A DNA stretch of 64,000 nucleotides from Haematobia irritans (Eukaryota > Arthropoda > Insecta > Diptera > Muscidae). This document shows, piece by piece, positions 1-12,542 of the stretch; position 1 is the first letter of the stretch, and every line of letters starts with the position of its first letter. The position numbers and the translations under genes were made by a program. The DNA lies in contig NC_134397.1 in assembly GCF_050003625.1 (NCBI RefSeq), forward strand, positions 195,011,063 through 195,075,062, written 5' to 3'. Below the pieces are notes generated by a model. That model saw only the letters and a program-made list of their open reading frames with translations, searched no databases and was not told where the DNA came from.

Positions 1-3000
1 TTGTATAGAAATAAAATCTTGGCACAATTTCTTAAAAAAATGAAATTTTGAAAAAAATTCCTATAGAAATGAAAAGTTTGACAAAATATTCTATAGAAAT
101 AAACTTTTGGCAAAATTTTTTATAGAAATTAAATTTTCTAAACATTTTCTATAGAAATAAAATTTTTTAAATTGCCAAAATTTTCTAGCGAAATACAATT
201 TTGACAAAATTTTGTATAGAAATAAAATTTTGACAAAATTTCGATAAAGTCTTCTTCAGAAATAAAATTTTGTGAAAAAATATTTAAAAAATGTTTTTCT
301 ATAGTAAAAAAATTGGAAAAATTTTCTATAGAAATGAAATTTTGAGAAAATTTTCTATAGAAATAAACTGTTGACAAAATTTTCTATAGACATGAAATTT
401 TGACAAAATTTTCTATAGAAATAAAACTTTGTCCTATAGAAATGAAATCTTAACAAAATTTCCTATAGAAATGAAATGTTGACAAATTTCCTATAGAAAT
501 GAAATTTTGAAAAAATTTCGATATAAAAATTAAATTTTAATAATTTTTTCTACAGAAATGAAATTTTGACAAAATTTCCTATAAAAATGAAATTTTGACA
601 AAATTTTCTATAGAAATGAAATGTTTACAAATTTCCTATAGAAATGAAATGTTGACTAAATTTCCTATAGAAATGAAATTTTGACAAAATATCCTATAGA
701 AATGAAATTTTGACAAAATATCCTATAGAAATGAACTTTTGACCAATTTCTTTAAAAATAAAATTTAAAATTTTTTTTTTTTTGATAGAAATACAATTTT
801 GACAAAATTTCCTATAGGAATGAAAATTTTACAAAATTACCTATAGAAATGAAATTTTAACAAAATTTCCTGTAGAAATGAAATTTTGACAAAATTTCCT
901 ATTGAAATGAAATTTTGACAAAATTTCCTGTAGAAATGATATTTTGACAAAACTTCCTATAGAAATGAAATTTTGACAAAATTTCCTATAGAAAGTAAAT
1001 TTTGACAAAATTTCGTATTGAAATGAAATTTCGACAAAATTTCCTATAGAAATGACATTTTGACAAAATGTCCTATAGAAATGACATTTTGACAAAATTT
1101 CCTATAGAAATGAAATTTTGACAAAATTTCCTATAGAAATGAAATTTTGACAAAATTTCCCATAGAAATGAAATTTTGACAAAATTTCCTATAGAAATGA
1201 AATTTTGACAAAATATCCTATAGAAATGAAATTTTGACAAAATATCCTATAGAAATGAACTTTTGACCAATTTCTTTAAAAATAAAATTAAAAATTTTTT
1301 TTTTGATAGAAATACAATTTTGACAAAATTTCCTATACGAATGAACATTTTACAAAATTACCTATAGAAATGAAATTTTGACAAAATTTCCTGTAGAAAT
1401 GAAATTTTGACAAAATTTCCTATTGAAATGAAATTTTGACAAAATTTCCTGTAGAAATGATATTTTGACAAAATATCCTATAGAAATGAAATTTTGACAA
1501 AATTTCCTATAGAAATGAAATTTTGACAAAATTTCCTATAGAAATGAAATTTTGACACAATTCTTTAGAAATAAAATTTTGAAAATTTTTTTGATAGAAA
1601 TAAAATTTTGACAAAATTGTCTATAGAAATAAAATTTGGCAAAGTCTTCTATAGTAACATAATTACATGTTGACAAAATTTCCTATAGACATTAAATATT
1701 GACAAAATTTCCTATAGAAACGAAATTTTATTAAATTTCTATACTAACGAAATTTTATGAAATTTGTATAGAAAAAAAAAATTACGAAAAATTTCCTATA
1801 GAAATGAAATTTTGACCAAATTTCCTATAGAACTGAAATTTTTACAAAATTTCCTATAGAAACGGAATTTTGACAAAATTTCCTATAGAATTGAAATTTT
1901 GACAAAATTTCCTATAGAAACGAAATTTTGACAAAATTTCCTATAGAAATGAAATTTTGACAAAATTTCCTATAGAAATGAAATTTTGACAAAATTTCCT
2001 ATAGAAATAGAATTTCGAAAAATTTCCTATAGAAATTAAATTTTGACCAAATTTCCTATAGAAATGAAATTTTTACAAAATTTCCTATAGAAATGAAATT
2101 TTTACAAAATTTCCTATAGAAATGAAATTTTGACAAAATTTCCTATAGAAATGAAATTTTGACAAAATTTCGTATTGAAATGAAATTTCGATAAAATTTC
2201 CTATAGAAATGACATTTTGACAAAATGTCCTATAGAAATAACATTTTGACAAAATGTCCTATAGAAATGAAATTTTGACAAAATTTCCTATAGAAATGAA
2301 ATTTTGACAAAATTTCCTATAAAAATAAAATTTTGGCAAAATTTTCTATAGAAATGAAATGTTTACAAATTTCCTGTAGAAATGAAATTTTGACAAAATT
2401 TCCTATAGAAATGAAATTTTGACAAAATATCCTACAGAAATGAAATTTTGACAAAATATCCTATAGAAATGAACTTTTGACCAATTTCTTTAAAAATAAA
2501 ATTTAAAAAATTTTTTTTTGATAGAAATACAATTTTGACAAAATTTCCTATAGAAATGAAATTTTGACAAAATTTCCTATAGAAATGAAATTTTGACAAA
2601 ATTTCCTATAGAAATGAAATTTTGACAACATTTCCTATAGAAATGACATTTTGAAAAAATTTCCTATAGAAATGAAATTTTGACAAAATTTCCTATAGAA
2701 ATGAAATTTTGACAAAATTTCCTATAGAAATGAAATTTTGACAAAATTTCCTATAGAAATGAAATTTTGACAAAATTTCCGATTGAAATGAAATTTTGAC
2801 AAAATTTCGTATAGAAATGAAATTTTGACAAAATTTCGTATAGAAATGAAATTTTGACAAATTTCCTATAGAAATGAAATTTTGACCAAATTTCCGATTG
2901 AAATGAAATTTTGACAAAATTTCCTATAGAAATGAAATTTTGACAAAATTTCGTATTGAAATGAAATTTTGACAAAATTTCGTATTGAAATGAAATTTTG

Positions 3001-5733
3001 ACAAAATTTCCTATAGAAATGAAATTTTGACAAAATTTCCTATAGAAATGAAATTTTGACAAAATTTCATATAGAAATGAAATTTTGACAAAATATCCTA
3101 TAGAAATAAAATTTTGACAAAATTTCCTATAGAAATAAAATTTTGACAAAATTTCCTATAGAAATGAAATTTTGACAAAATTTCCTATAGAAATAAAATT
3201 TTGACAAAATTTCCTATAGAAATGAAATTTTGGCAAAATTTCCTATTGAAATGAAATTGCGACAAAATTTCCTATTGAAATGAAATTTCGACAAAATTTC
3301 CAATAGAAATGAAATTTCGACAAAATTTCCTATAGAAATGAAATTTTGACAAAATTTCCAATAGAAATGAAATTTTGAAAAAATTTCCTATTAAAATTAA
3401 ATTTTTACAAAATTTCCTATTAAAATTAAATTTTGACAAAATTTCCTACAGAAATGATATTTTGACAAAATTTCCTATAGAAATAAAATTTTTGCAAAGT
3501 CTTCTATAGCAATTACATGTTGACAAAATTTCTTATAGATATTAAATTTTGACAAAATTGCCTATAGAAACGAAATTTTATTAAATTTCTATAGAAATGA
3601 AATTTTGACAAAATTTCTTATTGAAATGAAATTTTGACAAAATTTCCTATAGAAATGAAATTTTGACAAAATTTCCTATAGAAATGAAAATTCGAAAAAA
3701 TTTGCTATAGAAATGAAATTTCGACAAAATTTTTTATAGAAATGAAATTCTGACAAAATTTCCTATAGAAATGAAATGTCGACAAAATTTCCTGTAGAAA
3801 TGAAATTTTGACAAAATTCCTATAGAAATAAAATTTTGACAAAATTTCATATAGAAATGAAATGTTGACAAAATTTCCTATAGAAATGAAATTTTGACAA
3901 AATTTCCTATAGAAATGAAATTTTGAAAAAAAGCATATAGAAATGAAATTTTGACAAAATTTCCTATTGGAATGAAATTTTGACAAAATTTCCTATTGGA
4001 ATGAAATTTTGACAAAATTTCTATAGAAATGAAATTTTGACAAAATTTCCTATAGAAATGAAATTTTGACAAAATTTCCTATAGAAATGAAATTTTGACA
4101 AAATTTCCTATAGAAACGAAATTTTGACAAAATTTCCTATAGAAATTAAATTTTGACAAAATTTCCTATAGAAATGAAATTTTGACAAAATTTCCTATAG
4201 AAATGAAATTTTGACAAAATTTCCTATAGAAATGAAATTTTGACAAAATTTCCTATAGAAATGAAATTTTGACAAAATTTCCTATAGAAATGAAATTTTG
4301 ACAAAATTTCCTATAGAAATGAAATTTTGACAAAATTTTTTATAGAAATGAAATTTTGACAAAATTTCCTATAGAAATGAAATTTTGACAAAATTTCCTA
4401 TAGAAATGAAATTTTGACAAAATTTCCTATTAAAATGAAATTTTGACAAAATTTCCTATTAAAATGAAATTTTGACAAAATTTCCTATATAAATGATATT
4501 TTGACAAAATTTCCTATAGAAATTAAATTTTGACAAAATTTCGTATTGAAATGAAATTTCGACAAAATTTCCTATAGAAATGACATTTTGACAAAATTTC
4601 CTATAGAAATGACATTTTGACAAAATTTCCTATAGAAATAAAATTTTGACAAAATTTCCTATAGAAATGAAATTTTGACAAAATTTCCTATAGAAATGAA
4701 ATTTTGACAAAATTTCCTATAGAAATGAAATTTTGACAAAATTTCCTATAGAAATGAAATTTTGACAAAATTTCCTATAGAAATGAAATTTTGACAAAAT
4801 TTTTTATAGAAATGAAATTTTGACAAAATTTCCTATAGAAATGAAATTTTGACAAAATTTCCTATAGAAATGAAATTTTGACAAAATTTCCTATTAAAAT
4901 GAAATTTTGACAAAATTTCCTATTAAAATGAAATTTTGACAAAATTTCCTATATAAATGATATTTTGACAAAATTTCCTATAGAAATTAAATTTTGACAA
5001 AATTTCGTATTGAAATGAAATTTCGACAAAATTTCCTATAGAAATGACATTTTGACAAAATTTCCTATAGAAATGACATTTTGACAAAATTTCCTATAGA
5101 AATAAAATTTTGACAAAATTTCCTATAGAAATGAAATTTTGACAAAATTTCCTATAGAAATGAAATTTTGACAAAATTTCCTATAGAAATGAAATTTTGA
5201 CAAAATTTCCTATAGAAATGAAATTTTGACAAAATTTCCTATAGAAATGAAATTTTGACAAAATTTCCTATAGGAATGAAATTTTGATAATTTTTTTTGA
5301 TAGAAATAAAATGTTGAAAAATTTTTCTATAAAAAAAAAAAGTTTGACAAAATTGCCTATAGAAACGAAATTTTGACAAAATTCCCTATAGAAATAAAAT
5401 TTTGCAAAGTCTTCTATAGCAATTACATGTTGACAAAATTTCTTATAGATATTAAATTTTGACAAAATTTCCTTAGAAACGAAATTTTATTCAATTTCTA
5501 AAGAAACGAAATTTTATTAAATTTCTATAGAAATGAAATTTCGAAAAATTTCCTATAGAAATGAAATTTCGAAAAATTTTCTATAGAAATGAAATTTTGA
5601 CAAAATTTCCTATAGAAATGAAATTTTGACAAAATTTCCTATAGAAATGAAATTTTGACAAAATTTCCTATAGAAATGAAATTTCTATGGAAATAAAATT
5701 TTGACAAAATTTCCAATAGGAATAAAATTTTGA
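1..5733 (+). repeat. 29-bp AT-rich tandem array, higher-order organised
   Basis: About 195 tandem copies of a 29-bp unit whose core reads ACAAAATTTCCTATAGAAAT. Here the unit carries TTTCC and ATGAAA where arrays elsewhere in the window have TTTTC and ATAAAA, so this is a distinct subfamily. The array is cut by the window edge. A 464-bp (16-unit) block is repeated back to back around 4156-5100. A variant block with CTTCTATAG and AATTACATGT recurs at 1647, 3501 and 5411. Open frames here (29-aa period such as SKFHFYRKFCQNF) arise because three 29-bp units equal 29 codons; they are not genes. Confidence 0.95.
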
Positions 5734-7529
5734 AAATATGAGCACATCATTTCTATATGCATGTTTTTTCTCATAGACATTAGTTTAACAGCCATTGGTG
5801 CGTATGACTTATATTAACTAATTTAAAATACTCATACGCAAAGGGTTATTATACAGCCTAAGGTGTTTCCTATGAAGTAGTATGAGGAGTACGCCTAAAC
5901 TTTCAGATTAAGACATTTTGATTGTAATCTCTTTGCACCTTTATAACAATATAACCTTAAGTGTTGCGGATTCAATTAATATCAATCATACGCCAGAGGC
6001 TGCATTTGGCAATTAAGCTTAATTTGGAATTTTTATTACACTCCTTACAACCAATATTTGTAAGGTAATCTTCTTAAAATACTTATGAGAATTCGGCACT
6101 AGTTTCGGGTTATTGTTGTTGTTGTTGTTCTTATGATTTATGTGGCAATGGTCTTAACACATATTTCACTCAAACCGAAGGCCTTTAAGGAAAATAACAC
6201 CATAAAACTTCAACTCATGCCACAAAATGCCTTAGGCTAAACTTGGGAAAAACTTTTCTTGTTACTCTTTTTTTTTGGTGTTATCGTTTGAGGGTGTATA
6301 TTCTGGGGTTGAGGGAACCAATGTAACTTTTGTTTAAAGTTTTTGTTTTGATAAAAAAGAAATAAAGAAATAAGGCCTTAAGTAATAAATGTCTTGTAGA
6401 TTTTTTTTCCATTCAGCACTCGAAAAAATAGGTATTTAGAAAATTTTGTAAATTTTCTGCCATTATAAATTGTGAAACACTGGCATATACATTAAAGCTT
6501 GAGAGTGAAACGTTTTTTTTCTGTAGGTTTATTTCAGTCGTTGCTTTCATCTTCACTGTTTCTTTCATAAGCTTTATTTGTAAGATTAGCTCTTTTATTG
6601 TTCCCCTTTACAAAATTGTAGTTTCAAACTGAAATTACATTGACAAAGTTTTATTACAAGAGGTAGGAAATAAGATTGTTTATCTACGAAATTCCAGAAA
6701 ATAAACTTTGACGACTATAAAAAATAAAAATAAAATATTAAAGCATATTTGGAAAACTAAAAGCCGGAGAAAAACCAAAGGAAATAAAATTTTTTATATA
6801 ATTATGCCTTCAGAAACTTTAAGTTGAACTTTACATAATTGATCTGAGGGTATTTGAAATATTATTATTTATTGTGGAATTGTGCAATGCATATAATTAA
6901 TATTATTTGTTTGCCTTGATGGCGAATGATTTATATTAATTTATAATATAAATCATACGACACCAAGTCATATAATTAATATTAATTATACGAAGACATA
7001 TTTAAAAGAAAAATCGATAAAGGTTTGAAATTGTAATTTTAAGGGAATATAATATCAATATGCCTTAAGAAACTGTAAGTGGAACTTTATATAATTGATC
7101 ATATGATTCATCCGACACCAAGTGAAATAATTAATTTTAATTATACGAAGACATATTTAAAGGAAAAATCGATAAATTTTCAAAAGTTCTAATTTTTGGA
7201 GAATGTCGTATAATTATGCCTTAAGAAACTTTAAATGAAACATTATATAATTGATCTGGGGTAGTACACTTAATATTATTTCTCTATCCCGATGGGGAAT
7301 GATTTATATTAATTTATATTATAAATCATTCGCCACTTGGTCAAACAATTAATATTAATTATACGAAGTTATATTGCAAAGGCAACGATAAATTTTTTAA
7401 ATTGTAATTGTAAGGGAATGTAATATAATTTTGATTTATATTAATTTATATAATAATGATTTATATTAATTTATAATATAAGTCATGCGCCACTGGGTCA
7501 ACTAATAAAATCATATAAATCATACGACC
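5734..7529. other. non-coding intron-like DNA with repeated homeodomain-like motif
   Basis: AT-rich single-copy-looking DNA with no supportable gene. It holds a short GTT microsatellite (about 6109-6131) and many copies of ATAAATCAT or its complement ATGATTTAT near CATACG or ATTCGCC. Several pairs face each other and can fold (for example 6927-6960 and 7283-7332). Segments around 6800-7030, 7050-7180 and 7190-7400 resemble one another (ATTATGCCTTA, AGAAACT, TTATATAATTGATC), suggesting an old tandem repeat of roughly 200-270 bp. Confidence 0.6.
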
Positions 7530-8340
7530 CCAAAGTTCCAAAAAGGTGCAAGAGCTAACCAATGGCCCCAAAAACGGATAGGCCGGAAATAACCAAGAAT
7601 TTGTGGAATGTCGGCAGTTACCAAATTTGGGTTTCTCCGATGAGAATCCATTGAAAAATTTAGCAGTTTGTGAAAAAACAAAAGGATTGGGTTTACTTGA
7701 CAAGGAGGTCAGTTGAAAGTTGACATCTTCGATTGGTAATGGTGTGGTCTGCCATAACGTCCTATGGTAGCTCTCCCCTCGTATTCGCAGACCGTGGGGT
7801 CAAAATAAATGCCGAATATTATCGGGAAAAGACAGTTTTGAATCCCGTGGTATACAATCATTGATCATTCCAACAGGACTCAGCAGCATTGCACCTCATC
7901 GCCCTTCAACCTCGATTCATTTCTACCGACGGATCTCAATCCGTTGGACTTTTGTACCTGGGGAATTTCGAAGAGTATTGCTGGCGCTAATAAAATACCA
8001 GTTGATTATCTCAAGACGGTGCCTTGCCGGGAATGGACCCGAAACCGCAGAGCTACTATCGAGAGAAATTCACCTCTGTGGTATCACAATGGACGGAATA
8101 GTCTAAGTGAGCCTGATGCATCGGGCTGCCAAATAACCTAACCTAACCTACTATCGTGCAGCGTTGTATTGGCTTTGTCGAACGCATGAAGGTCATTATA
8201 CTTGGCAAAGGCAAACGATTCGAACAAATCTAAACAGATTCTAAAATTTTAGGATATCTCCGACATATTTTGGTTTTGAACAATAAAATTTGGAAAAAAA
8301 TGTAGCGCTTTGCATAAATTATCAGCCACCCTGTATATTA
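7530..8340 (+). pseudogene. decayed Tc1/mariner-superfamily transposase
   Basis: Frame-shifting translation of the plus strand gives scattered transposase signatures in family order: a remnant near 7640 resembling the FSDE motif around the first catalytic Asp, VMVWSAITSYG then SPLVFADRGVKINAEYYR (about 7740-7830), QQDSA with the second Asp at 7877-7879, LNPLDFCTWGI with the third Asp at 7947-7949, and a C-terminal piece resembling ERMKVIILGKGKRFEQI (about 8180-8232). The second and third Asp are out of frame and only about 70 nt apart, far less than the family spacing of 34 residues or more, so the core is internally deleted. Several stops interrupt it. The 3' end reads ACCCTGTATA, typical of element termini in this superfamily. 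A truncated SINE is inserted at 8062-8147. The subfamily (maT-like DD37D or other) cannot be fixed by eye. It is dead. Confidence 0.75.
8062..8147 (+). mobile_element. 5'-truncated SINE copy with 9-bp target-site duplication
   Basis: This is the 3' part of the same SINE found at 15391 and 42598. It contains ATCACAATGGAC, TAGTCTAAGTGAGCCTGATG and CGGGCTGCC and ends in an AACCTAACCTAACC tail. The duplication CTACTATCG flanks it at 8053-8061 and 8148-8156. Paralogous uninterrupted sites (GAGCTACTATCGTGCAGCG) are present at about 8660 and 9183, which proves insertion into older repeat DNA. Confidence 0.9.
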
Positions 8341-9845
8341 TAAGCCATTTGCAGCATAATGGTCAATATTTTTGCCTATTTACACAACAAGCTAACTAGT
8401 AGATAATTTCAAAAGAGTATAATAAATATAAATCATTCGCCACCAAGGCAATTAAATAATATTTATCATACGCCAATGGGAGCTCAGAGGAGAAAGTTAA
8501 CTTAGTAACGGTTAATATTTTTGCCTATATAAAATATTGTAAAATATTCATTCGTACTTCTTTGGCTCAAACTTACACTCAACAACAAGCTAGTTTACAG
8601 GAAAAAAATTTCACGACAATTTTTCCCATATTCGGGAATGGACCCGAAAAAAAACCGCAGAGCTACTATCGTGCAGCGTTGTAATGGCTTTTTCGACCGC
8701 ATAAAGGTCATTATACTTGGCAAAGGCAAACGATTCCAACAAATCTAAACTGATTCTAAAATGTTTGGATATCTCCGACATTTTTTGGTTTTGAACAATA
8801 AAATTTGGAAAAAATTAAAAATGTAGCGCTTTGCATAACATATCAGCCACCCTGTATATTATAAACCATTTGCTGCATAATGGTCAATATTTTTGCCTAT
8901 TTACACAACAAGCTAGCTAGTAGATAATTTAAAAAAAAAATATAATTAATATAAATCATTCGCCACCAAGGCAATTAAATAATTTTTATCATACACCAAT
9001 GGGACCTCAGAGGAGAAAGTTAACTCCGTAACGGTGTTAATATTTTTGTCTATATAAAATATTGAAGAATATTCATTCGTACTTCTTTGGCTCAAACTTA
9101 CACTCAACAACAAGCTAGTTTACAGAAAAATATTTCACGACAATTTTTCCAATTTTCGGGAATGGCCCCGAAAAAAACCGCATAGCTACTATCGTGCAGC
9201 GTGTCATGGCTGTGTCGACCGCATGAAGGTCATTATACTTGGCAAAGACAAACGATTCGAACAAATCTAAACTGATTCTAAAATTTTAGGTTATATCCGA
9301 TTTTTTGGTTTTGAACAATAAAATTTGGAAAAGAAATGTAGCGCTTTGCATAACATATCAGCCACCTTGTATATTATAAACCATTTGCTGCATAATGGTC
9401 ACTATTTTTGCCTATTTACAGAACAAGCTAGTAGATAAATAAACATATCTAAACTAATTCTAAAATTTTAGGTTATATCCGACATTTTTTGGTTTTGAAC
9501 AATAAAATTTGGAAAAAAAAATATAAAATGTAGCGCTTTGCATAGCATATCAGCCACCCTGTATATTAGACACCATTTGCTGCATAATGGTCAATATTTT
9601 TGCCTATTTACACAACAAGCTATTAGATAATTTAAAAAACAAATTATAATTAATATAAATCATTCGCCACCAAGGCAATTAAATAATATTTATCATACGC
9701 CAATGGGACCTCAGAGGAGAAAGTTAACTTAAGCAATTTGCTGCGTAACGGTTAATATTTTTGCCTATATAAAATATTGTAGAATATTCATTCGTACTTC
9801 TTTGGCTCAAACTTACACTCAACAACAAGCTAGTTTACAGAAAAA
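8148..9845 (+). repeat. about 520-bp tandem repeat, three units plus a partial
   Basis: Successive blocks carry, in order, the Tc1-like C-terminal segment (CTATCGTGCAGCG at 8151, 8666, 9189), GTAGCGCTTTGCATAA, CAGCCACC and TGTATATTA, TGCATAATGGTCA, the ATAAATCATTCGCCACCAAG and CATACGCCAATGG pair, CTATATAAAATATTG (about 8534, 9051, 9766), ATTCATTCGTACTTC and AACAACAAGCTAGTTTACAG. Spacings are 515 and 523 bp. A fourth, shortened unit begins near 9440. Each unit carries a TATA-box-like stretch, but no reading frame follows. Confidence 0.85.
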
Positions 9846-10044
9846 AATTCATAAAAATTTTCACAATTTAAATTTTAATTGAGTTTTAAAAAACATTCAA
9901 TTAAAAATGTAGTTGAATATATTTTTTTTTTAATTTGAAACAAATATCAATCCAAAAAAATGTAAATGTATCAATTAATTTTTTAATTGGATCAATTAGT
10001 TTTTTAATTGACTTTCAATTTTTAATTGACTTTCAATTGTTTGT
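9846..10044. mobile_element. fragment of AT-rich MITE-like repeat (AATTGA family)
   Basis: Runs of TTTTAATTGAGTTTTAAAAA, CAATTAATTTTTTAATTGG and TTAATTGACTTTCAATT match the complete copies at 29132-29400 and 60007-60287 but lack a clear end. It abuts the 260-bp tandem repeat, whose units also carry pieces of it (CAATTAATTTCGTGATTG). Confidence 0.6.
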
Positions 10045-12542
10045 AGGTAATTTCAAAAAGTAAATATAAATCATTTGCGACACCAATGCAAACAATTAAT
10101 ATTTCTCATACGCCAAATGGACCTACGAGCAGAAACCCTAATTTTCATTCGAACCTTTTGCGGTAAATATCTAACCAATAGCAAGCACCCAAGAAATTCG
10201 TCCACAATAATCGTCAATAAAATTTACCTTGGCTTTATTGCGCCCTCGCAATTAAAAAATTAATTGGATCAATTAATTTCGTTATTGAATTGTGTATGTA
10301 GGTAATTTCAAAAACTAAATATAAATCATTCGACACCAAGGCAAGTAATTAATATTTCTCATACGCCAAATGGTCCCAAGAGGAGAACCCATAATTTTGA
10401 TACGAACCTTTTGCGGTAAATATCTAACCAATAATAAGCACCCAGGAAATTCCTCCACACTGTCTATAAAATTGACCTCGGCATTATTGCGCCTTCGCAA
10501 TTAAAAAATTAATTGGATCAATTAATTTCGTGATTGAATCAACAATTTTTTTGTGTGTAGGTAATTTCAAAAACTTAATATAAATCATTCGACACAAAGG
10601 CAAATAATTAATATTTCTCATACGCCAAATGGACCCAAGAGGAGAACCCATAATTTTGATACGAACCTTTTGCGGTAAAAATCTAGCCAATAGTAAGCAC
10701 CCAAGAAATTCGTCCACAATTGTCTAAAAAATTGACCTTGGCTTTATTGCACCTTCGCAATTAAAAAATTAATTGGATCAATTAATTTCGTGATTGAATC
10801 AACAATTTTTTTGTGTGTAGGTAATTTCAAAAACTAAATATAAATCATTCGACACCAAGGCAAATAATTAATATTTCTCATACGCCAAATGGACCCAAGA
10901 AGAGAACCCATAATTTTGGTACGAACCTTTTGCGGTAAATATCTAACCAATAGTAAGCACCCAAGAAATTCGTCCACAATTGTCTATAAAATTAACCTTG
11001 GCTTTATTGCGCCCTCTCTTCCATTCGTCACTAAGGAGTTAAGGTACAAGTACACAACATGCGTTCAATGCGTCCGATGATTGAAGAGTTGAAATATCTC
11101 TTTGAAATCAAAAGATCGAATAGTCTGCCGCAAACAGAAAAAATCAACCCTTCCATCAACGCACGGATTGACGTATGGTGTGTAATTCAACTTTTAGGAG
11201 TAATTCAGAAGCTAGTAGGTAATTTCAAAAATTTTAAATAAATCATTCGACACCAAGGCAAATGAATCTTATTTCTCATACGCCAAATGGTCCACAGAGA
11301 AGAAACCTTAATTTTCATTCGAACCAATAGTAAGCACCCAAACTAAATGGTCCACATCTGCCGAAAAAACTGACTTGGTTGCGCCCTTTCTTACATTCGT
11401 CACTCAGGCAAATAGTAAATGTTAATTAAGGGTAATTCAGAAGGAAACTTTTCATTTTTAGAATAGCATAATGGAATACGATGTCTTCGCCCATTGAAAT
11501 TAGCTCATTTGATATCTAATTGAGTGATCAATTAATTTCGTGATTGAATCAACAATTTCTTTTTGTGTATGTAATTTCAAAACCTAAATGTAAATCATTC
11601 GCCACCAAGGCAAATAATTAATATTTCTCATACGCCAAATGGACCCAAGAGGAGATCCCATAATTTTGGTATGAACCTTTTGCGGTAAATATCTAAACAA
11701 TAGTAAGCACCCAAGAAATTCGTCCACAACTGTCTATAAATTTGACCTTGGCTTTATTGCACCTTCGCAATTAAAAAATTAATTGGATCAATTAATTTCG
11801 TGATTGAATCAACAATTTTTTTGTGTGTAGGTAATTTCAAAAACTAAATATAAATCATTCGACACCAAGGCAAATGAATCTTATTTCTCATACGCCAAAT
11901 GGACCCAAGAAGAGAACCCATAATTTTGGTATGAACCTTTTGCGGTAAATATCTAACCAATAGTAAGCACCCAAGAAATTCGTCCACAATTGTCTATAAA
12001 ATTAACCTTGGCTTTATTGCGCCCTCTCTTCCATTCGTCACTAAGGAGTTAAGGTAGAATTACACAACATGCGTTCAATGCGTCCGATGATTGAAGAGTT
12101 GAAATTTCTCTTTGAAATCAAAAGATCGAATAGTCTGCCGCAAACAGAAAAAATCAACCCTTCCATCAACGCACGGATTGACGTATGGTGTGTAATTCAA
12201 CTTTTAGGAGTAATTCAGAAGCTAGTAGGTAATTTCAAAAATTTTAAATAAATCATTCGACACCAAGGCAAATGAATCTTATTTCTCATACGCCAAATGG
12301 TCCACAGAGAAGAAACCTTAATTTTCATTCGAACCAATAGTAAGCACCCAAACTAAATGGTCCACATCTGCCGAAAAAACTGACTTGGTTGCGCCCATTC
12401 TTACATTCGTCACTCAGGCAAATAGTAAATGTTAATTAAGGGTAATTCAGAAGGAAACTTTTCATTTTTAGAATAGCATAATGGAATACGATGTCTTCGC
12501 CCATTGAAATTAGCTCATTTGATATCTAATTGAGTGATATAT
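10045..12542 (+). repeat. about 260-bp tandem repeat with a superimposed 1010-bp duplication
   Basis: TAAATCATTCGACACCAAGG recurs at 10322, 10581, 10841, 11591 and 11851 (period 259-260), with a diverged first copy at 10067. Each unit continues with CATACGCCAAATGG, CGAACCTTTTGCGGTAAA and AGCACCCAAGAAATTCGTCC. A larger tandem duplication with offset 1010 bp joins about 10523-11532 to 11533-12542 (for example ACAACATGCGTTCAATGCG at 11054 and 12064). Identical 60-codon open frames at 11059 and 12069 are products of this duplication, not genes. Confidence 0.9.

Noticed and set aside
841..4072. Several minus-strand open frames of 64-132 codons with SKFHFYRKFCQNF-like repeats
   Set aside because: They are readings of the 29-bp tandem unit (29 codons per three units); indels change frame freely and no domain, start context or splice sites support a gene.
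1..5733. CRISPR-like array
   Set aside because: Units are contiguous without unique spacers and the context is a fly genome.
11059..12251. Two identical 60-codon frames as duplicated genes
   Set aside because: Identity follows from the 1010-bp tandem duplication; no start context, domain or codon bias supports coding.
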